Shown one piece after another: positions 17,333 through 29,200 of a stretch of DNA of 64,000 bases. Both the position numbers and the translations under genes were made by a program. The notes below the pieces were generated by a model, which saw only the letters and a list, made by a program, of their open reading frames with translations, had not been told where the DNA came from and searched no databases. Source of the DNA: JAATFS01 sp037145635 (lineage in GTDB: Bacteria > Pseudomonadota > Gammaproteobacteria > Xanthomonadales > Xanthomonadaceae); assembly GCA_037145635.1 (NCBI GenBank), contig JBBCXB010000007.1, forward strand, positions 124,001 to 188,000, written 5' to 3'. Within the stretch, counting starts at the first letter, position 1, and each line of letters begins with the position of its first letter.

Positions 17333-17719
17333 TCATGCACGCACGTAGACCCAGGCCTGGCGGCCGGAGCGCCGCGTGCAGGCCACCCGGCGGCAGGCCG
17401 CCACTTCGTGGCGGTCGGCGGCCCCGAGTTCGGCGGCGGTCCGTGCCGGCAGCGTGCCGGCGACCGCGGCGTCCGGGTCGGCACTGGCGCTGACGAAGGG
17501 AGGGAAGCGCTCGTCCCTGGCGGCGAGCCCGTCCGGGTCGGTGATTTCCAGCCGCGTGCGCGCGTAGCCGGGCAAGGCGTCGGCAACGCCAGGCAGGCGC
17601 CATCCGAAGGTGGCTCGCTGCACGCTCTCCTGCTGCAGCGTGCCGTAGGAGAACAGCAGCACCGGCGACGTTGGCGCGGTCAGGCCGATCGCGCTCCGGA
17701 ACGGTCCGGCGGCCGGCAC
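17333..17719 (-). CDS. gamma-glutamylcyclotransferase-like (AIG2 fold) protein
   Basis: A protein of about 128 aa with the family's hallmark start LLFSYGTLQQESVQRATFG. It also has the matching ALPGYARTRLEITDPDG, VAGTLPARTAAELGAADRHEVAACRR (the Glu of this segment is the catalytic residue) and AWVYV end. Members open the gamma-glutamyl bond or act on related amides; the substrate is unknown here. No ATG precedes the domain. GTG at 17719, 22 bases after the icd stop, is my choice, and GTG at 17662 would also keep the whole fold. It sits between icd and aceK on the same strand. Confidence 0.8.
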   Translation of the reverse strand: MPAAGPFRSAIGLTAPTSPVLLFSYGTLQQESVQRATFGWRLPGVADALPGYARTRLEITDPDGLAARDERFPPFVSASADPDAAVAGTLPARTAAELGAADRHEVAACRRVACTRRSGRQAWVYVRA

Positions 17720-17741
17720 GCGGCCGGCCGCCAGGCCGCGG

Positions 17742-19973
<2,232 letters not shown>

Positions 19974-20287
19974 ATGCTCAGTGCGATGGGAGGAGTGAAA
20001 GGGCCCGCTGGCGCGGTGCCCGTCTCCGGCGAACCGCCGGGGTGACTCAAACTCCCCCATTGTCGCGCGTGTGGCCGCCGCGGGCAAAACCGCCTGCGCG
20101 ATGAAACCATCGGCGGTTCGCGCGGCCGCGCACAGTACGCGGCGGTATGCTGCGATGCCGGGACATGACGGGGCCGCGTTCGCTGCACCTCATGGGGATG
20201 CGGCCGCGACCGACGTGGCGAAGCCTGTTGCCTGCGCCGCCCGAGCTACCCGCGCCAGCGCCGGCGCTGCGCCCCGGCAGGCCGCCG
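19974..20287. other. intergenic region upstream of icd
   Basis: These 314 bases lie between the icd start and the stop of the pseudouridine synthase gene, both on the minus strand. They should contain the icd promoter. I see no convincing -35/-10 pair, no gene with a domain, and no strong hairpin. Confidence 0.5.
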
Positions 20288-21025
20288 CTAGAAGCGTGCG
20301 CCCACCGGCAGGTAGCGCCAGGCCCCCGGCGGCATCGCCCCGTCCGGCCCCTTGCCCAGCGCGATCTTGCCGAGGCGCAGGCGCCGGATCGACACCACCT
20401 GCAGCCCGACCTGCGCGCACATGGCGCGCAGCTGGCCCGGGCGCACCGCCTTGATCGCGAAGCGCAGCCGGGTCTCGTTCTGCCAGCTGACCTTGCACGG
20501 CGGCAGTACGCGCCCGTCCAGCTGCAGGCCATGGCTCAGCCGCTGCAGCCCGTAGGGCGCGATCGCGCCGTCGATCTCGACGATGTACTCGTGCTCGACC
20601 TGGTCGGCTTCCTCGGTCAGCCGGCGCTGTACGCGGCCGTCCTGCGACAGCACCACCAGGCCGCTGGCCTCCGGCTCCAGCGCGGCCAGCACGCTCAGCC
20701 GCTGGAAGTGCCGCTGCAGCAGGCGCACCTCGGACGGGTCGTCGGCCCAGCGCGTGGCGGGCGTCGCCAGTCCCGAGGCCGGATCCGCGCCCGCCGCCGC
20801 GTCGATGCCGGCGGGCTTGTGCCACAGCAGCGTGGCCGGCTCGACCGGCTCCCGCCGCGCTTGCGGATCCAGCTCGACCCGCTCGTCGGTCACCGGATGC
20901 TGCGGCCGCTCCACCACCTGGCCGTCGACCGAGACCCAGCCGTTCCGGATGTACTGCTCGACCTCGGCGCGCGAGCAGCCGAACAACTCGGAAACACGAT
21001 GGGCAAGGCGGACCGGAGCAGTCAT
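20288..21025 (-). CDS. RluF/RsuA-type pseudouridine synthase with altered active site
   Basis: A 245-aa protein with an N-terminal S4 RNA-binding domain (about 6-60, RVSELFGCSRAEVEQYIRNG, WVSVDGQVV) and a pseudouridine synthase fold (HKPAGIDA; later SGLVVLSQDG; VEHEYIVEIDG). In active enzymes of this family the catalytic motif is G-R-L-D. Here the position reads A-A-L-Glu117. The downstream RQIRRM motif also reads GQLRAM. It may have lost catalysis and work only by binding RNA, or Glu may replace Asp. The start is ATG 21025; a frame-extending GTG/ATG further upstream adds nothing conserved. Confidence 0.85.
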   Translation of the reverse strand: MTAPVRLAHRVSELFGCSRAEVEQYIRNGWVSVDGQVVERPQHPVTDERVELDPQARREPVEPATLLWHKPAGIDAAAGADPASGLATPATRWADDPSEVRLLQRHFQRLSVLAALEPEASGLVVLSQDGRVQRRLTEEADQVEHEYIVEIDGAIAPYGLQRLSHGLQLDGRVLPPCKVSWQNETRLRFAIKAVRPGQLRAMCAQVGLQVVSIRRLRLGKIALGKGPDGAMPPGAWRYLPVGARF

Positions 21026-21427
21026 GGCAACAACCAGCAAAGGGGTTCGCAGGGTACACGCACCCGCCGGTGGCCGTTGCGGCCGGCGCTCCCGGGCACC
21101 GTTCGCGCGACCGCGAAGGCCCGCGCGCGCTCACGGAGGCGTGGCCGCGACCTGCAGATCGGCGCGGGCGCATCGCCCCGGACGGAATACGACATGCGCA
21201 TGTGCAGCGTCCCGGGCGGCCGGCGACGGCGGGACGGCGAAGCGGCAATCGGAAGTCGACGTTCCCCCGGTAGACCGGCACGGGCGGCGACGTATGCGCG
21301 CGGGCGGCGCGCCGCGGCCACCGTCGCCAGGCGAGGGTCCCGCAAAAAAAAAGGCGCAGCCGATGGCTGCGCCTGATGGCCCGCGTGCGCCGGGAGAGAG
21401 ACGGCGCACGCGAAGGCATTCCGCTGT
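21026..21427. other. intergenic region between pseudouridine synthase gene and lipoprotein gene
   Basis: A 402-base gap. It holds the intrinsic terminator at 21344-21373 for the lipoprotein gene and presumably the promoter for the pseudouridine synthase gene. The open frames crossing it have no domain and look compositional. Confidence 0.55.
21344..21373 (-). terminator. intrinsic terminator of the lipoprotein gene
   Basis: Read on the minus strand, GGCGCAGCC and GGCTGCGCC form a 9-bp stem with a three-base loop and are followed by nine Ts (21344-21352). It lies 55 bases after the lipoprotein stop. This is a textbook rho-independent terminator. Confidence 0.92.
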
Positions 21428-21934
21428 TTACTTGACGGTGAAATCCTGCGCGGTCCCGGCAGGCTTGCCGTCGACCATCACCTCGGCCTTGTACTTGCCG
21501 GCCGGCCAGCCGCTGGGCTTGCTGAACTCGATGTTGGTGGTCTCGGCGCCCGTGGTGTTGAGCGTGGCGGACTGCTCACCGGCCACCTGGCCGTCCTGGA
21601 AGGTCAGCTTGGCGGCGACCGGCACGTTGCTGGCGGTGCCGTCGGTCTTCACCGAGACGATGATCTTATCCTTGCTGGCCAGCGTGGTGGCCGGCGTCAC
21701 GGTCTTGTCGGCAGCGGCGGTGTTGCCGACCGCCACGCTCGACACCGTCACCGGCGCAGCGGCCGGGGCGGCGGCCGGCGGCGCAGGCTCGGCCGGCGCA
21801 GGCGCGGTCTCGGTCGCCGCCGGGGTGGCGGTGGAATCGACGGTGGCGGTGTCTTCCTTCTTCTTGCAGCCGGCCAGGGCCAGGGTGCCGGCCAGGGCCA
21901 GGATCATCGCGCTGGAAAGGGTGGTATTACGCAT
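21428..21934 (-). CDS. lipoprotein with Ig-like C-terminal domain
   Basis: A 168-aa protein with a lipoprotein signal: hydrophobic core and lipobox LALAGC, modified Cys23, followed by KKKED. Residues about 30-65 are a flexible Ala/Pro/Thr linker. The remaining ~100 residues (KDKIIVSVKTDGTASNVPVA, then AKLTFQDG, TTNIEFSKPSGWPAGKY, AEVMVDG) have the alternating beta pattern of an immunoglobulin-like fold. The function is unknown. It has its own strong terminator. The upstream LysM gene is 68 bases away on the same strand. Confidence 0.8.
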   Translation of the reverse strand: MRNTTLSSAMILALAGTLALAGCKKKEDTATVDSTATPAATETAPAPAEPAPPAAAPAAAPVTVSSVAVGNTAAADKTVTPATTLASKDKIIVSVKTDGTASNVPVAAKLTFQDGQVAGEQSATLNTTGAETTNIEFSKPSGWPAGKYKAEVMVDGKPAGTAQDFTVK

Positions 21935-22002
21935 GGGGCTTCCTCCGTGAGGTGCAAAGGGGTGTCGTGCCGCCGGCGGCGGCGCGACGGGGATCGGATC
22001 GG

Positions 22003-22302
22003 TCAGGCCGACTGCGCGGGAATGCGCAGGGTCTGGCCCGGCTGGATCTTGTCCGGGTCGTCGAGTACGTCGCGGTTGGCCTCGAAGATCTTCTTCCAGG
22101 CGTTGCCGTCGCCGTAATGGTGCTTGGCGATCTTGGACAGGGAATCACCGCTCTGCACGGTGTAAGACTGTTCGCCCACGATCTCGGCGGTGCTGTCGAC
22201 CGTGGCGGCGACATCGGAGAAATCGGCCTGCGGAACCACTTCGGCGCTGCTGTCCACCTTGGACGTGACGTCGGAAAAATCCGCTTTCTTTTCGGTACCC
22301 AT
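22003..22302 (-). CDS. small LysM-domain protein with tandem N-terminal repeat
   Basis: A 99-aa protein without a signal peptide. Residues about 45-97 form a LysM domain (SYTVQSGDSLSKIAKHHYGD, then IQPGQTLRIP). The first part holds two copies of an 18-residue unit: ADFSDVTSKVDSSAEVV and ADFSDVAATVDSTAEIV. Enteric YgaU/Kbp pairs LysM with a BON domain and is cytoplasmic; this protein has the repeat instead. I chose ATG 22302 over an ATG 36 bases upstream because the repeat begins soon after. The ligand is unknown. Confidence 0.82.
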   Translation of the reverse strand: MGTEKKADFSDVTSKVDSSAEVVPQADFSDVAATVDSTAEIVGEQSYTVQSGDSLSKIAKHHYGDGNAWKKIFEANRDVLDDPDKIQPGQTLRIPAQSA

Positions 22303-22362
22303 CGTCGTGCTACCTGCTGCGATGAACGTGGCAGGCAAAGTGGCATGGGGCGCGTTAAGGGT

Positions 22363-22393
22363 GGATCGCGCCGACGTGAAGCCGGCGCGATCC
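22363..22393 (-). terminator. hairpin after queF
   Basis: GGATCGCGCCG (22363-22373) and CGGCGCGATCC (22383-22393) form a perfect 11-bp stem with a nine-base loop. It lies 14 bases beyond the queF stop on the minus strand and lacks a T-run. Confidence 0.6.
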
Positions 22394-22407
22394 GGTCAGC
22401 CGCCGTT

Positions 22408-23220
22408 CTACTGGCGCGGATCACGCAGCGCCGAGAGGACCTCAGGCACGGATGCGCTGGTGCGCAGCGGGTTGATGTCCAGGCCGCCGCGGCGGGTGTA
22501 GCGCGCTTCCACCGCCAGCCACTGCGGCCGGCAGCGCGTAGTCACGTCATGGAAGATGCGCTCCACGCATTGCTCGTGGAACTCGGCGTGGTCGCGGAAG
22601 CTCACCAGGTAGCGCAACAGGCCTTCGCGGTCGATCGCCGCGCCGGCATAGCGCAGCGTCACGCTGGCCCAGTCCGGCTGCCCGGTGACCGGGCAGTTGG
22701 ACTTCAGCAGCGCCGAGACCAGGGTCTCCTCGACCTGCGGGCCGGTCGCGCTCAGGTAGCCGGCGTTGGGGGGGCCGTAGTCGTCGATGCTCACGTCCAG
22801 CGAGTCGATCGATGTGCCCTCGCCCACCGCGTCCACCGGCGGCAGCCCGAACTCGACCCCGACATCGGCGCCGGCGCGCGCCGACAGATCGGTGGCGATG
22901 CACTCGCGCAGGGCGGCGGCGCTGTTGAAGCGGGCGGCGTTGAGCGAGTTGAGGTAGAGCTTGAGCGACTTGGATTCGATCAGCGACGGCGAGTCGCAGG
23001 GCACCTTCAGCGTGGCCGTGGCCACGCAGGGCTTGCCGTGGGCGTCGAGCCAGCCCAGTTCGTAGGCGTGCCAGCGGTCGTGGCCGACGAACGGCAGCGG
23101 GGTGCCGAGGCCGATCTCGTCGCGGCCGGCCGAGCGCGGGATGGGGAACAGCAGCGACGGGTCGTAGCCCGACGGGTACGCGACCTCGCGGCCGAGGGTG
23201 GAGTCCTGGGGGGTATTCAT
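22408..23220 (-). CDS. queF: NADPH-dependent 7-cyano-7-deazaguanine reductase
   Basis: Reduces preQ0 to preQ1 in queuosine biosynthesis. The 270-aa size identifies the long, two-domain QueF class. The QueF signature ESKSLKLYLNSLN is in the N-terminal half. The catalytic Cys is in LLKSNCPVTGQPDWAS in the C-terminal half, followed by FHEQCVERIFHD and RRGGLDINPLRT. Both T-fold halves are complete. The ATG at 23220 starts the standard MNT...YPSGYDPSLLFPI N-terminus. No other queuosine gene is in the window. Confidence 0.97.
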   Translation of the reverse strand: MNTPQDSTLGREVAYPSGYDPSLLFPIPRSAGRDEIGLGTPLPFVGHDRWHAYELGWLDAHGKPCVATATLKVPCDSPSLIESKSLKLYLNSLNAARFNSAAALRECIATDLSARAGADVGVEFGLPPVDAVGEGTSIDSLDVSIDDYGPPNAGYLSATGPQVEETLVSALLKSNCPVTGQPDWASVTLRYAGAAIDREGLLRYLVSFRDHAEFHEQCVERIFHDVTTRCRPQWLAVEARYTRRGGLDINPLRTSASVPEVLSALRDPRQ

Positions 23221-23260
23221 GCGGACATTCTAGGAAGTGGCCGCTGGCCGGCAGATGTAC

Positions 23261-23287
23261 GGCCGGGCGCAGCGACCGCGCCCGGCC
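23261..23287 (-). terminator. hairpin after the M20 amidohydrolase gene
   Basis: GGCCGGGCGC (23261-23270) and GCGCCCGGCC (23278-23287) form a perfect 10-bp stem with a seven-base loop, 59 bases downstream of the amidohydrolase stop. There is no T-run, so termination efficiency is uncertain. Confidence 0.5.
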
Positions 23288-23346
23288 TGCCCTGGCGCCG
23301 GGCCGCGGATGGCCCCGGCCCTCGGCCCCTCTGCCCGGCCCCGCGG

Positions 23347-24663
23347 TCAGCCGGCCTGGCCCTGGTGCAGGTAGTCCAGCGAGACCTGCAGCAGCGCGCG
23401 CAGGCCCACGTCCAGCGAGGCCTCGTCGAGGAGGAACTGCGGCGAGTGGTTGCTCGGCGCGGTCGCCGGATCGATGCCGGCGCCGGTGGAACCGACGAAG
23501 AAGAACATCGCCGGCACCTGCTGGGCGTAGAACGAGAAGTCCTCCGCGCCCATCTGCAGCGACGGTTCGTAGACGTTGTCGGCCCCGACCACCGCCTGCA
23601 GGCTCGGCAGCATCCTGGCGGTCAGCGCCGGGTCGTTGACCGTGGCCGGGTTGCCGTCCTGGTCCGGAATGTGGGCCTCGACCCGGGCGCCGTGCGCGGC
23701 GGCGGTGTGCTCGGCGACGGTCCTGAGGTCGGCGAAGATCTGCTGGCGCATGCCTTCGTCGAAGGTGCGGATGGTGCCGACCATCTCCACGTCGTCGGGG
23801 ATGATGTTGTAGCGGATGCCGCCCTTGATCGCGCCGAAGCTGACCACCGCCGGCTGCTTGGACAGGTTGGCGCGGCGGCTGACCACGGTCTGCGCGGTGC
23901 CGATCAGGTCGGCACCGGCCACGATCGGGTCGATCCCGTTCCACGGCGCCGAGCCGTGGGTCTGGCGTCCGATCACCTTGATGTTGAAGCGGTCCGAGGC
24001 GGCCATCAGCGGCCCGCCGCGCACCGCGATGCGGCCGGCCTGGACGCTGGAGAACACGTGCAGCCCGAACACCGCCTGCGGCTTGAAGTCAGCGAACAGG
24101 CCCTCCTTGAGCATCAGCGCGGCCCCGCCCTCCTCGTTGCCGGGCGCGCCCTCCTCGGCCGGCTGGAACACCAGCATCACCTCGCCCGGCAGCTGCGCGC
24201 GCATCGCCACCAGGGCGTCGGCCACGCCCAGCAGGATCGCGGTATGGGCGTCGTGGCCGCAGGCGTGCATCACCCCCACGGTCTCGCCGCGGTACTCGCC
24301 GGTGGCCTTGGAGGCATAGGGCAGGCCGGTCTGCTCGGTGACCGGCAGTGCGTCCATGTCCGCGCGCAACGCGATCCGCGGGCCCGGCCGGCCGCCCTTG
24401 ATCACCGCCACCACGCCGTGGCGGGCGATGCCGGTGCGCGGCTTGAGCCCGAGCCGGCGCAGGTGCTCGGCGACCTTGGCCGAGGTGCGCTCCTCACGGT
24501 TGGACAGCTCCGGGTGCTGGTGGAAGTCGCGGCGCCACTCGACCACCTGGGCCTGCAGCTTGGTCGCGGCGGCCTGCACCTCCGGGCGTTCGCCGGACTG
24601 GGCGGCGGCGAGCGCCGGGGCGGCCAGCAGCAGCGAACAGGCCAACAGGCGGGAAGACGGCAT
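23347..24663 (-). CDS. exported M20-family amidohydrolase (N-acyl amino acid hydrolase type)
   Basis: A 438-aa zinc hydrolase with a signal peptide (MPSSRLLACSLLLAAPALAAAQ). The metal-binding residues lie in RADMDALPV, MHACGHDAHTA and FQPAEEG; the C-terminal metal ligand is in SLQMGAEDFSFY. The dimerisation insert (GRQTHGSAPWNGIDPIV, GAIKGGIRYNIIPDDVEM) is complete. Relatives split N-acyl or N-carbamoyl amino acids, hippurate or indole-acetyl-amino acids. The periplasmic location suggests a scavenging role. It is divergent from mdtA, with 264 bases between the starts. Confidence 0.93.
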   Translation of the reverse strand: MPSSRLLACSLLLAAPALAAAQSGERPEVQAAATKLQAQVVEWRRDFHQHPELSNREERTSAKVAEHLRRLGLKPRTGIARHGVVAVIKGGRPGPRIALRADMDALPVTEQTGLPYASKATGEYRGETVGVMHACGHDAHTAILLGVADALVAMRAQLPGEVMLVFQPAEEGAPGNEEGGAALMLKEGLFADFKPQAVFGLHVFSSVQAGRIAVRGGPLMAASDRFNIKVIGRQTHGSAPWNGIDPIVAGADLIGTAQTVVSRRANLSKQPAVVSFGAIKGGIRYNIIPDDVEMVGTIRTFDEGMRQQIFADLRTVAEHTAAAHGARVEAHIPDQDGNPATVNDPALTARMLPSLQAVVGADNVYEPSLQMGAEDFSFYAQQVPAMFFFVGSTGAGIDPATAPSNHSPQFLLDEASLDVGLRALLQVSLDYLHQGQAG

Positions 24664-24927
24664 GGCGGGGTTCCTGAGGGTGGGGAACCCCGAATGTAGA
24701 GCAGAATGCGTCACGGCCGCCAACCCGCCGGCCACACCCGGTCAACCGGGTGCCACCCGGTGCGTTGATCATCGGCCGGTGCGGCGGGTGGCCCCCGCCG
24801 GACCCGGCGGCCCCCGGACTGTCCCTTCAGTCATGGTCCAATCCGCCGGAGCCGACGATATGCTTCCCGCCTAGCCCACCGGCGGCGCGCGTCCCGCGCC
24901 CCCACCCCCGCCCTCAGGAGTTGTCGA

Positions 24928-26169
24928 ATGTCGCGTTTCTGGAAGATCTCGCTGCTGGTCGTGGCAGCGGTCGTGGTACTGGCCGTGGGGGCGCGGATGC
25001 TGCGCGGCGGGGGCCAGGGCAAGCCGGGCGCGGGCGACGGCGACGCCGCCGCCCAGGACAGCGGGCCGGTGCCGGTCACGGTGGTGGCCGCGGCCACCCA
25101 GGACGTGCCGGTCTACGCCAATGCACTGGGAACGGTGACCGCGCTCAACACGGTCACGGTCAACCCGCAGGTCGGCGGCCAGCTGATGAGCCTGAACTTC
25201 CGTGAGGGCGAGGAAGTGAAGAAGGGCCAGCTGCTGGCCCAGATCGACCCGCGCTCGCTGCAGGCCAGCCTCGACGAGGCCGCCGCGGCCAAGCGCCAGA
25301 ACCAGGCACTGCTGGCCACCGCGCGCGCCAACTACCAGCGCTCCAACGCGCCGGAGTACCAGCAGTACGTGGCCAAGACCGACCTGGAGACCCAGCGCAA
25401 CCAGGTCAGCCAGTACGAGGGCGCGGTGGCCGCCAACGACGCCTCGATGCGCGCCGCCCAGGTGCAGTTGCAGTTCACCCGCATCGTCGCGCCGATCGAC
25501 GGCATCGCCGGCATCCGCGGGGTGGACGTGGGCAACATCGTCAGCACCAGCTCCAGCATCGTCACGCTCACCCAGATCCACCCGATCTACGTAGCCTTCA
25601 ACCTGCCCGAGCGCCAGCTGACCGCGGTGCGCCAGGGCCAAGCGAGCGCACCGCTCGACGTGGCCGCGCTCGACCGCGGCGACGCCCATGTCATCAGCGG
25701 CGACGGCAAGCTGGACGTGATCGACAACGTCATCAGCAGCGACAGCGGCACCTTCGGCGCGCGCGCGATCTTCCCCAACACCGACAACGCGCTGTGGCCG
25801 GGCCAGTTCGTCAACGTGCGCCTGCAGCTGAGCACGATCGGCAACGGCGTGGTGGTGCCGACCCAGGCGGTGCAGCGCGGGCCGGACGGCGACTACGTCT
25901 ACGTGGTCGGCAACGACAGCACCGCGCAGATGCGCACCGTCACCCAGGGGGTGGAGGTCGGCGACAGCCACGTGCAGATCACCAAGGGCCTGAAGAGCGG
26001 CGAACGGGTGGTGACCGAGGGCCAGTTCCGGCTCAAGCCGGGCAGCAAGGTCAACGCGCTGAAGCCCGGCGAGACCCCGCCCGAGCCGACCGAGGCCGAG
26101 CTCAAGGCCGCGCAGGACAAGCAGCAGCGCAGCGGCGGCGGCGGCCGTCGCGGTGGCGGCCCGCGCTGA
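24928..26169 (+). CDS. mdtA: RND efflux periplasmic adaptor (MdtA type)
   Basis: Membrane-fusion subunit linking an RND pump to an outer-membrane channel. The 413-aa protein has an N-terminal membrane anchor (about 5-24). A beta-barrel/lipoyl region follows (TVNPQVGGQLMSLNFREGEE, VKKGQLLAQIDPRS), then a helical hairpin (about 110-170) and the second lipoyl half (FTRIVAPIDGIAGIRGVDVG). The barrel ends near QLSTIGNGVVVPTQAVQRG. The C-terminus is a Gly/Arg-rich tail typical of MdtA. It is first in a plus-strand operon with the two pump subunits. Confidence 0.95.
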   Translation: MSRFWKISLLVVAAVVVLAVGARMLRGGGQGKPGAGDGDAAAQDSGPVPVTVVAAATQDVPVYANALGTVTALNTVTVNPQVGGQLMSLNFREGEEVKKGQLLAQIDPRSLQASLDEAAAAKRQNQALLATARANYQRSNAPEYQQYVAKTDLETQRNQVSQYEGAVAANDASMRAAQVQLQFTRIVAPIDGIAGIRGVDVGNIVSTSSSIVTLTQIHPIYVAFNLPERQLTAVRQGQASAPLDVAALDRGDAHVISGDGKLDVIDNVISSDSGTFGARAIFPNTDNALWPGQFVNVRLQLSTIGNGVVVPTQAVQRGPDGDYVYVVGNDSTAQMRTVTQGVEVGDSHVQITKGLKSGERVVTEGQFRLKPGSKVNALKPGETPPEPTEAELKAAQDKQQRSGGGGRRGGGPR

Positions 26170-26262
26170 CCCGCACCCGGCGGCGACGGCCCGGCCGTCC
26201 CGCCCGCGCGCCGGCGCTCCCCGCGCCGGCACCGACTGACGTTTCCAGCAAGGACACCCCCC

Positions 26263-29200
26263 GTGGGCTTCTCGACGATCTTCATCCGCCGTCCCATCGC
26301 CACCTCGCTGCTGATGGCGGGCGTGCTGCTGCTGGGCATCCTCGGCTATCGCCAGCTGCCGGTGTCGGCACTGCCGGAAATCGACGCGCCCAGCCTGGTG
26401 GTGACCACCCAGTACCCGGGCGCCAACGCCAGCACCATGGCCTCGCTGGTGACCACGCCGCTGGAGCGCCAGTTCGGGCAGATCTCCGGGCTGGACATGA
26501 TGACCTCCGACTCGTCGGCCGGCCTGTCCACGATCATCCTGCAGTTCTCGATGGACCGCGACATCGACATCGCCGCCCAGGACGTGCAGGCGGCGATCCG
26601 CCAGGCCACCCTGCCCTCGTCGCTGCCCTACCAGCCGGTCTACAACCGGGTGAACCCGGCCGACGCGGCGATCCTGACCCTCAAGCTCACCTCCGACACG
26701 CTGCCACTGCGTGACGTCAACAACTACGCCGACTCGATCCTGGCCCAGCGCCTGTCGCAGGTGCCGGGCGTGGGCCTGGTGTCGATCGCCGGCAACGTGC
26801 GCCCGGCCGTGCGCATCCAGGTCAACCCGGCGCAGCTGTCGAACATGGGCCTGACCCTGGAGTCGCTGCGCAGCGCGCTGACCCAGACCAACGTCAGCGC
26901 GCCGAAGGGCTCGCTCAACGGCAAGACCCAGTCCTACAGCATCGGCACCAACGACCAGCTCACCGACGCGGCGCAGTACCGCGACACCATCATCAGCTAT
27001 GACAACGGCCGCCCGGTGCGGCTGGCGGACGTGGCCGAGGTGGTGGACGGGGTCGAGAACGACCAGCTCGCGGCCTGGGCCGACGGCAAGCCGGCGGTGC
27101 TGCTGGAGATCCGCCGCCAGCCCGGCGCCAACATCGTGCAGACCGTCGAGCACATCCGCGCGATCCTGCCGCAGCTGCAGTCGGTGCTGCCGTCGGACGT
27201 GCACCTGGAGGTGTTCTCCGACCGCACCGAGACCATCCGCGCCTCGGTGCACGAGGTCAAGTTCACGCTGATCCTGACCATCGGCCTGGTGGTGGCGGTG
27301 ATCTTCGTGTTCCTGCGCCGGCTGTGGGCCACGATCATCCCGTCGGTGGCGGTACCGCTGTCGCTGGCCGGCACCTTCGGAGTGATGGCATTCGCGGGCA
27401 TGTCGCTGGACAACCTGTCGCTGATGGCGCTGGTGGTGGCCACCGGCTTCGTGGTGGACGACGCGATCGTGATGATCGAGAACATCGTGCGCTACATCGA
27501 GCAGGGCAAGAGCGGCCGCGAGGCGGCCGAGATCGGCGCGCGCCAGATCGGCTTCACCGTGCTGTCGCTGACCGTGTCGCTGGTGGCGGTGTTCCTGCCG
27601 CTGCTGCTGATGCCCGGGGTCACCGGCCGGCTGTTCCACGAGTTCGCCTGGGTGCTGTCGATCGCGGTGGTGATCTCGATGCTGGTGTCGCTGACGCTGA
27701 CGCCGATGATGTGCGCCTACCTGCTCAAGCCGGACGCACTGCCCGAGGGCGAGGACGCGCACGAACGCGCGCACGCGTCCGGCAAGACGAACCTGTGGAC
27801 GCGCACCGTGGCGCTGTACGAGCGGACCCTGGACTGGGTGCTGGGCCACCAGCCGCTGACCCTGGCCGTGGCGATCGCGGCGGTGGCGCTGACCGTGGTG
27901 CTGTACGTGGCGATCCCGAAGGGACTGCTGCCGGAGCAGGACACCGGACTGGTCACCGGCGTGGTGCAGGCCGACCAGAACGTCGCCTTCCCGCAGATGG
28001 AGCAGCGCACCCAGGCGGTGGCCGCGGCGCTGCGCAAGGACCCGGCGGTGACCGGCGTGGCCGCGTTCATCGGCGCCGGCACCATGAATCCCACCCTCAA
28101 CCAGGGCCAGCTGTCGATCGTGCTCAAGGAACGCGGCGAGCGCGACGACCTGGAGACCATCCTGGCGCGGCTGCAGGACGACGTGGCCGGCATCCCGGGC
28201 GTGGCGCTGTACCTGAAGCCGGTGCAGGACGTCACCCTGGACACCCGCGTGGCCGCCACCGAATACCAGTACTCGCTGTCGGACGTGGACAGCACCGAGC
28301 TGGCCGAATGGGCCGGCAAGATGACCGAGGCGATGCGCAAGCTGCCGGAGCTGGCCGATGTCGACAACAACCTCGCCAGCCAGGGCCGCGCGCTGGAGCT
28401 GACCGTCGACCGCGACAAGGCCAGCCGGCTCGGCGTGCCGATGCAGACCATCGACGACACGCTGTACGACGCCTTCGGCCAGCGCCAGATCTCCACCATC
28501 TTCACCGAGCTCAACCAGTACCGGGTGGTGCTGGAGGTGGCGCCGGCGTTCCGCAGCAGCACCGCGCTGATGAACCAGCTGGCGGTGGCCAGCAACGGCA
28601 GCGGCGCGCTGACCGGCACCAACGCCACCAGCTTCGGCCAGGTGACCTCGTCGAACTCCTCCACCGCCACCGGCACCGGCGAGCAGAACACCGGCATCAC
28701 CGTCGGCGCCGGCAGCATCATCCCGCTGTCGGCGCTGGCCGAGGCCCGGGTCGGCAACACCCCGCTGGTGGTCAGCCACCAGCAGCAGCTGCCGGCGGTG
28801 ACGGTCTCGTTCAACCTGGCGCCGGGCCACTCGCTGTCGCAGGCGGTGGCGGCGATCGAGCAGGCGCGCGAGGCGCTGAAGATCCCCAGCCAGGTGCACG
28901 CGCAGTTCGTCGGCAAGGCGGCCGAGTTCACCGGCAGCCAGACCGACATCGTGTGGCTGCTGCTGGCCTCGATCGTGGTGATCTACATCGTGCTGGGGGT
29001 GCTCTACGAGAGCTACATCCATCCGCTGACGATCATCTCCACGCTGCCGCCGGCCGGCGTCGGCGCGCTGCTGGCGCTGATGCTGTGCGGCCTGAGCCTG
29101 TCGGTGGACGGCATCGTCGGCATCGTGCTGCTGATCGGCATCGTCAAGAAGAACGCGATCATGATGATCGACTTCGCGATCGAGGCACGGCGCACCGGCG

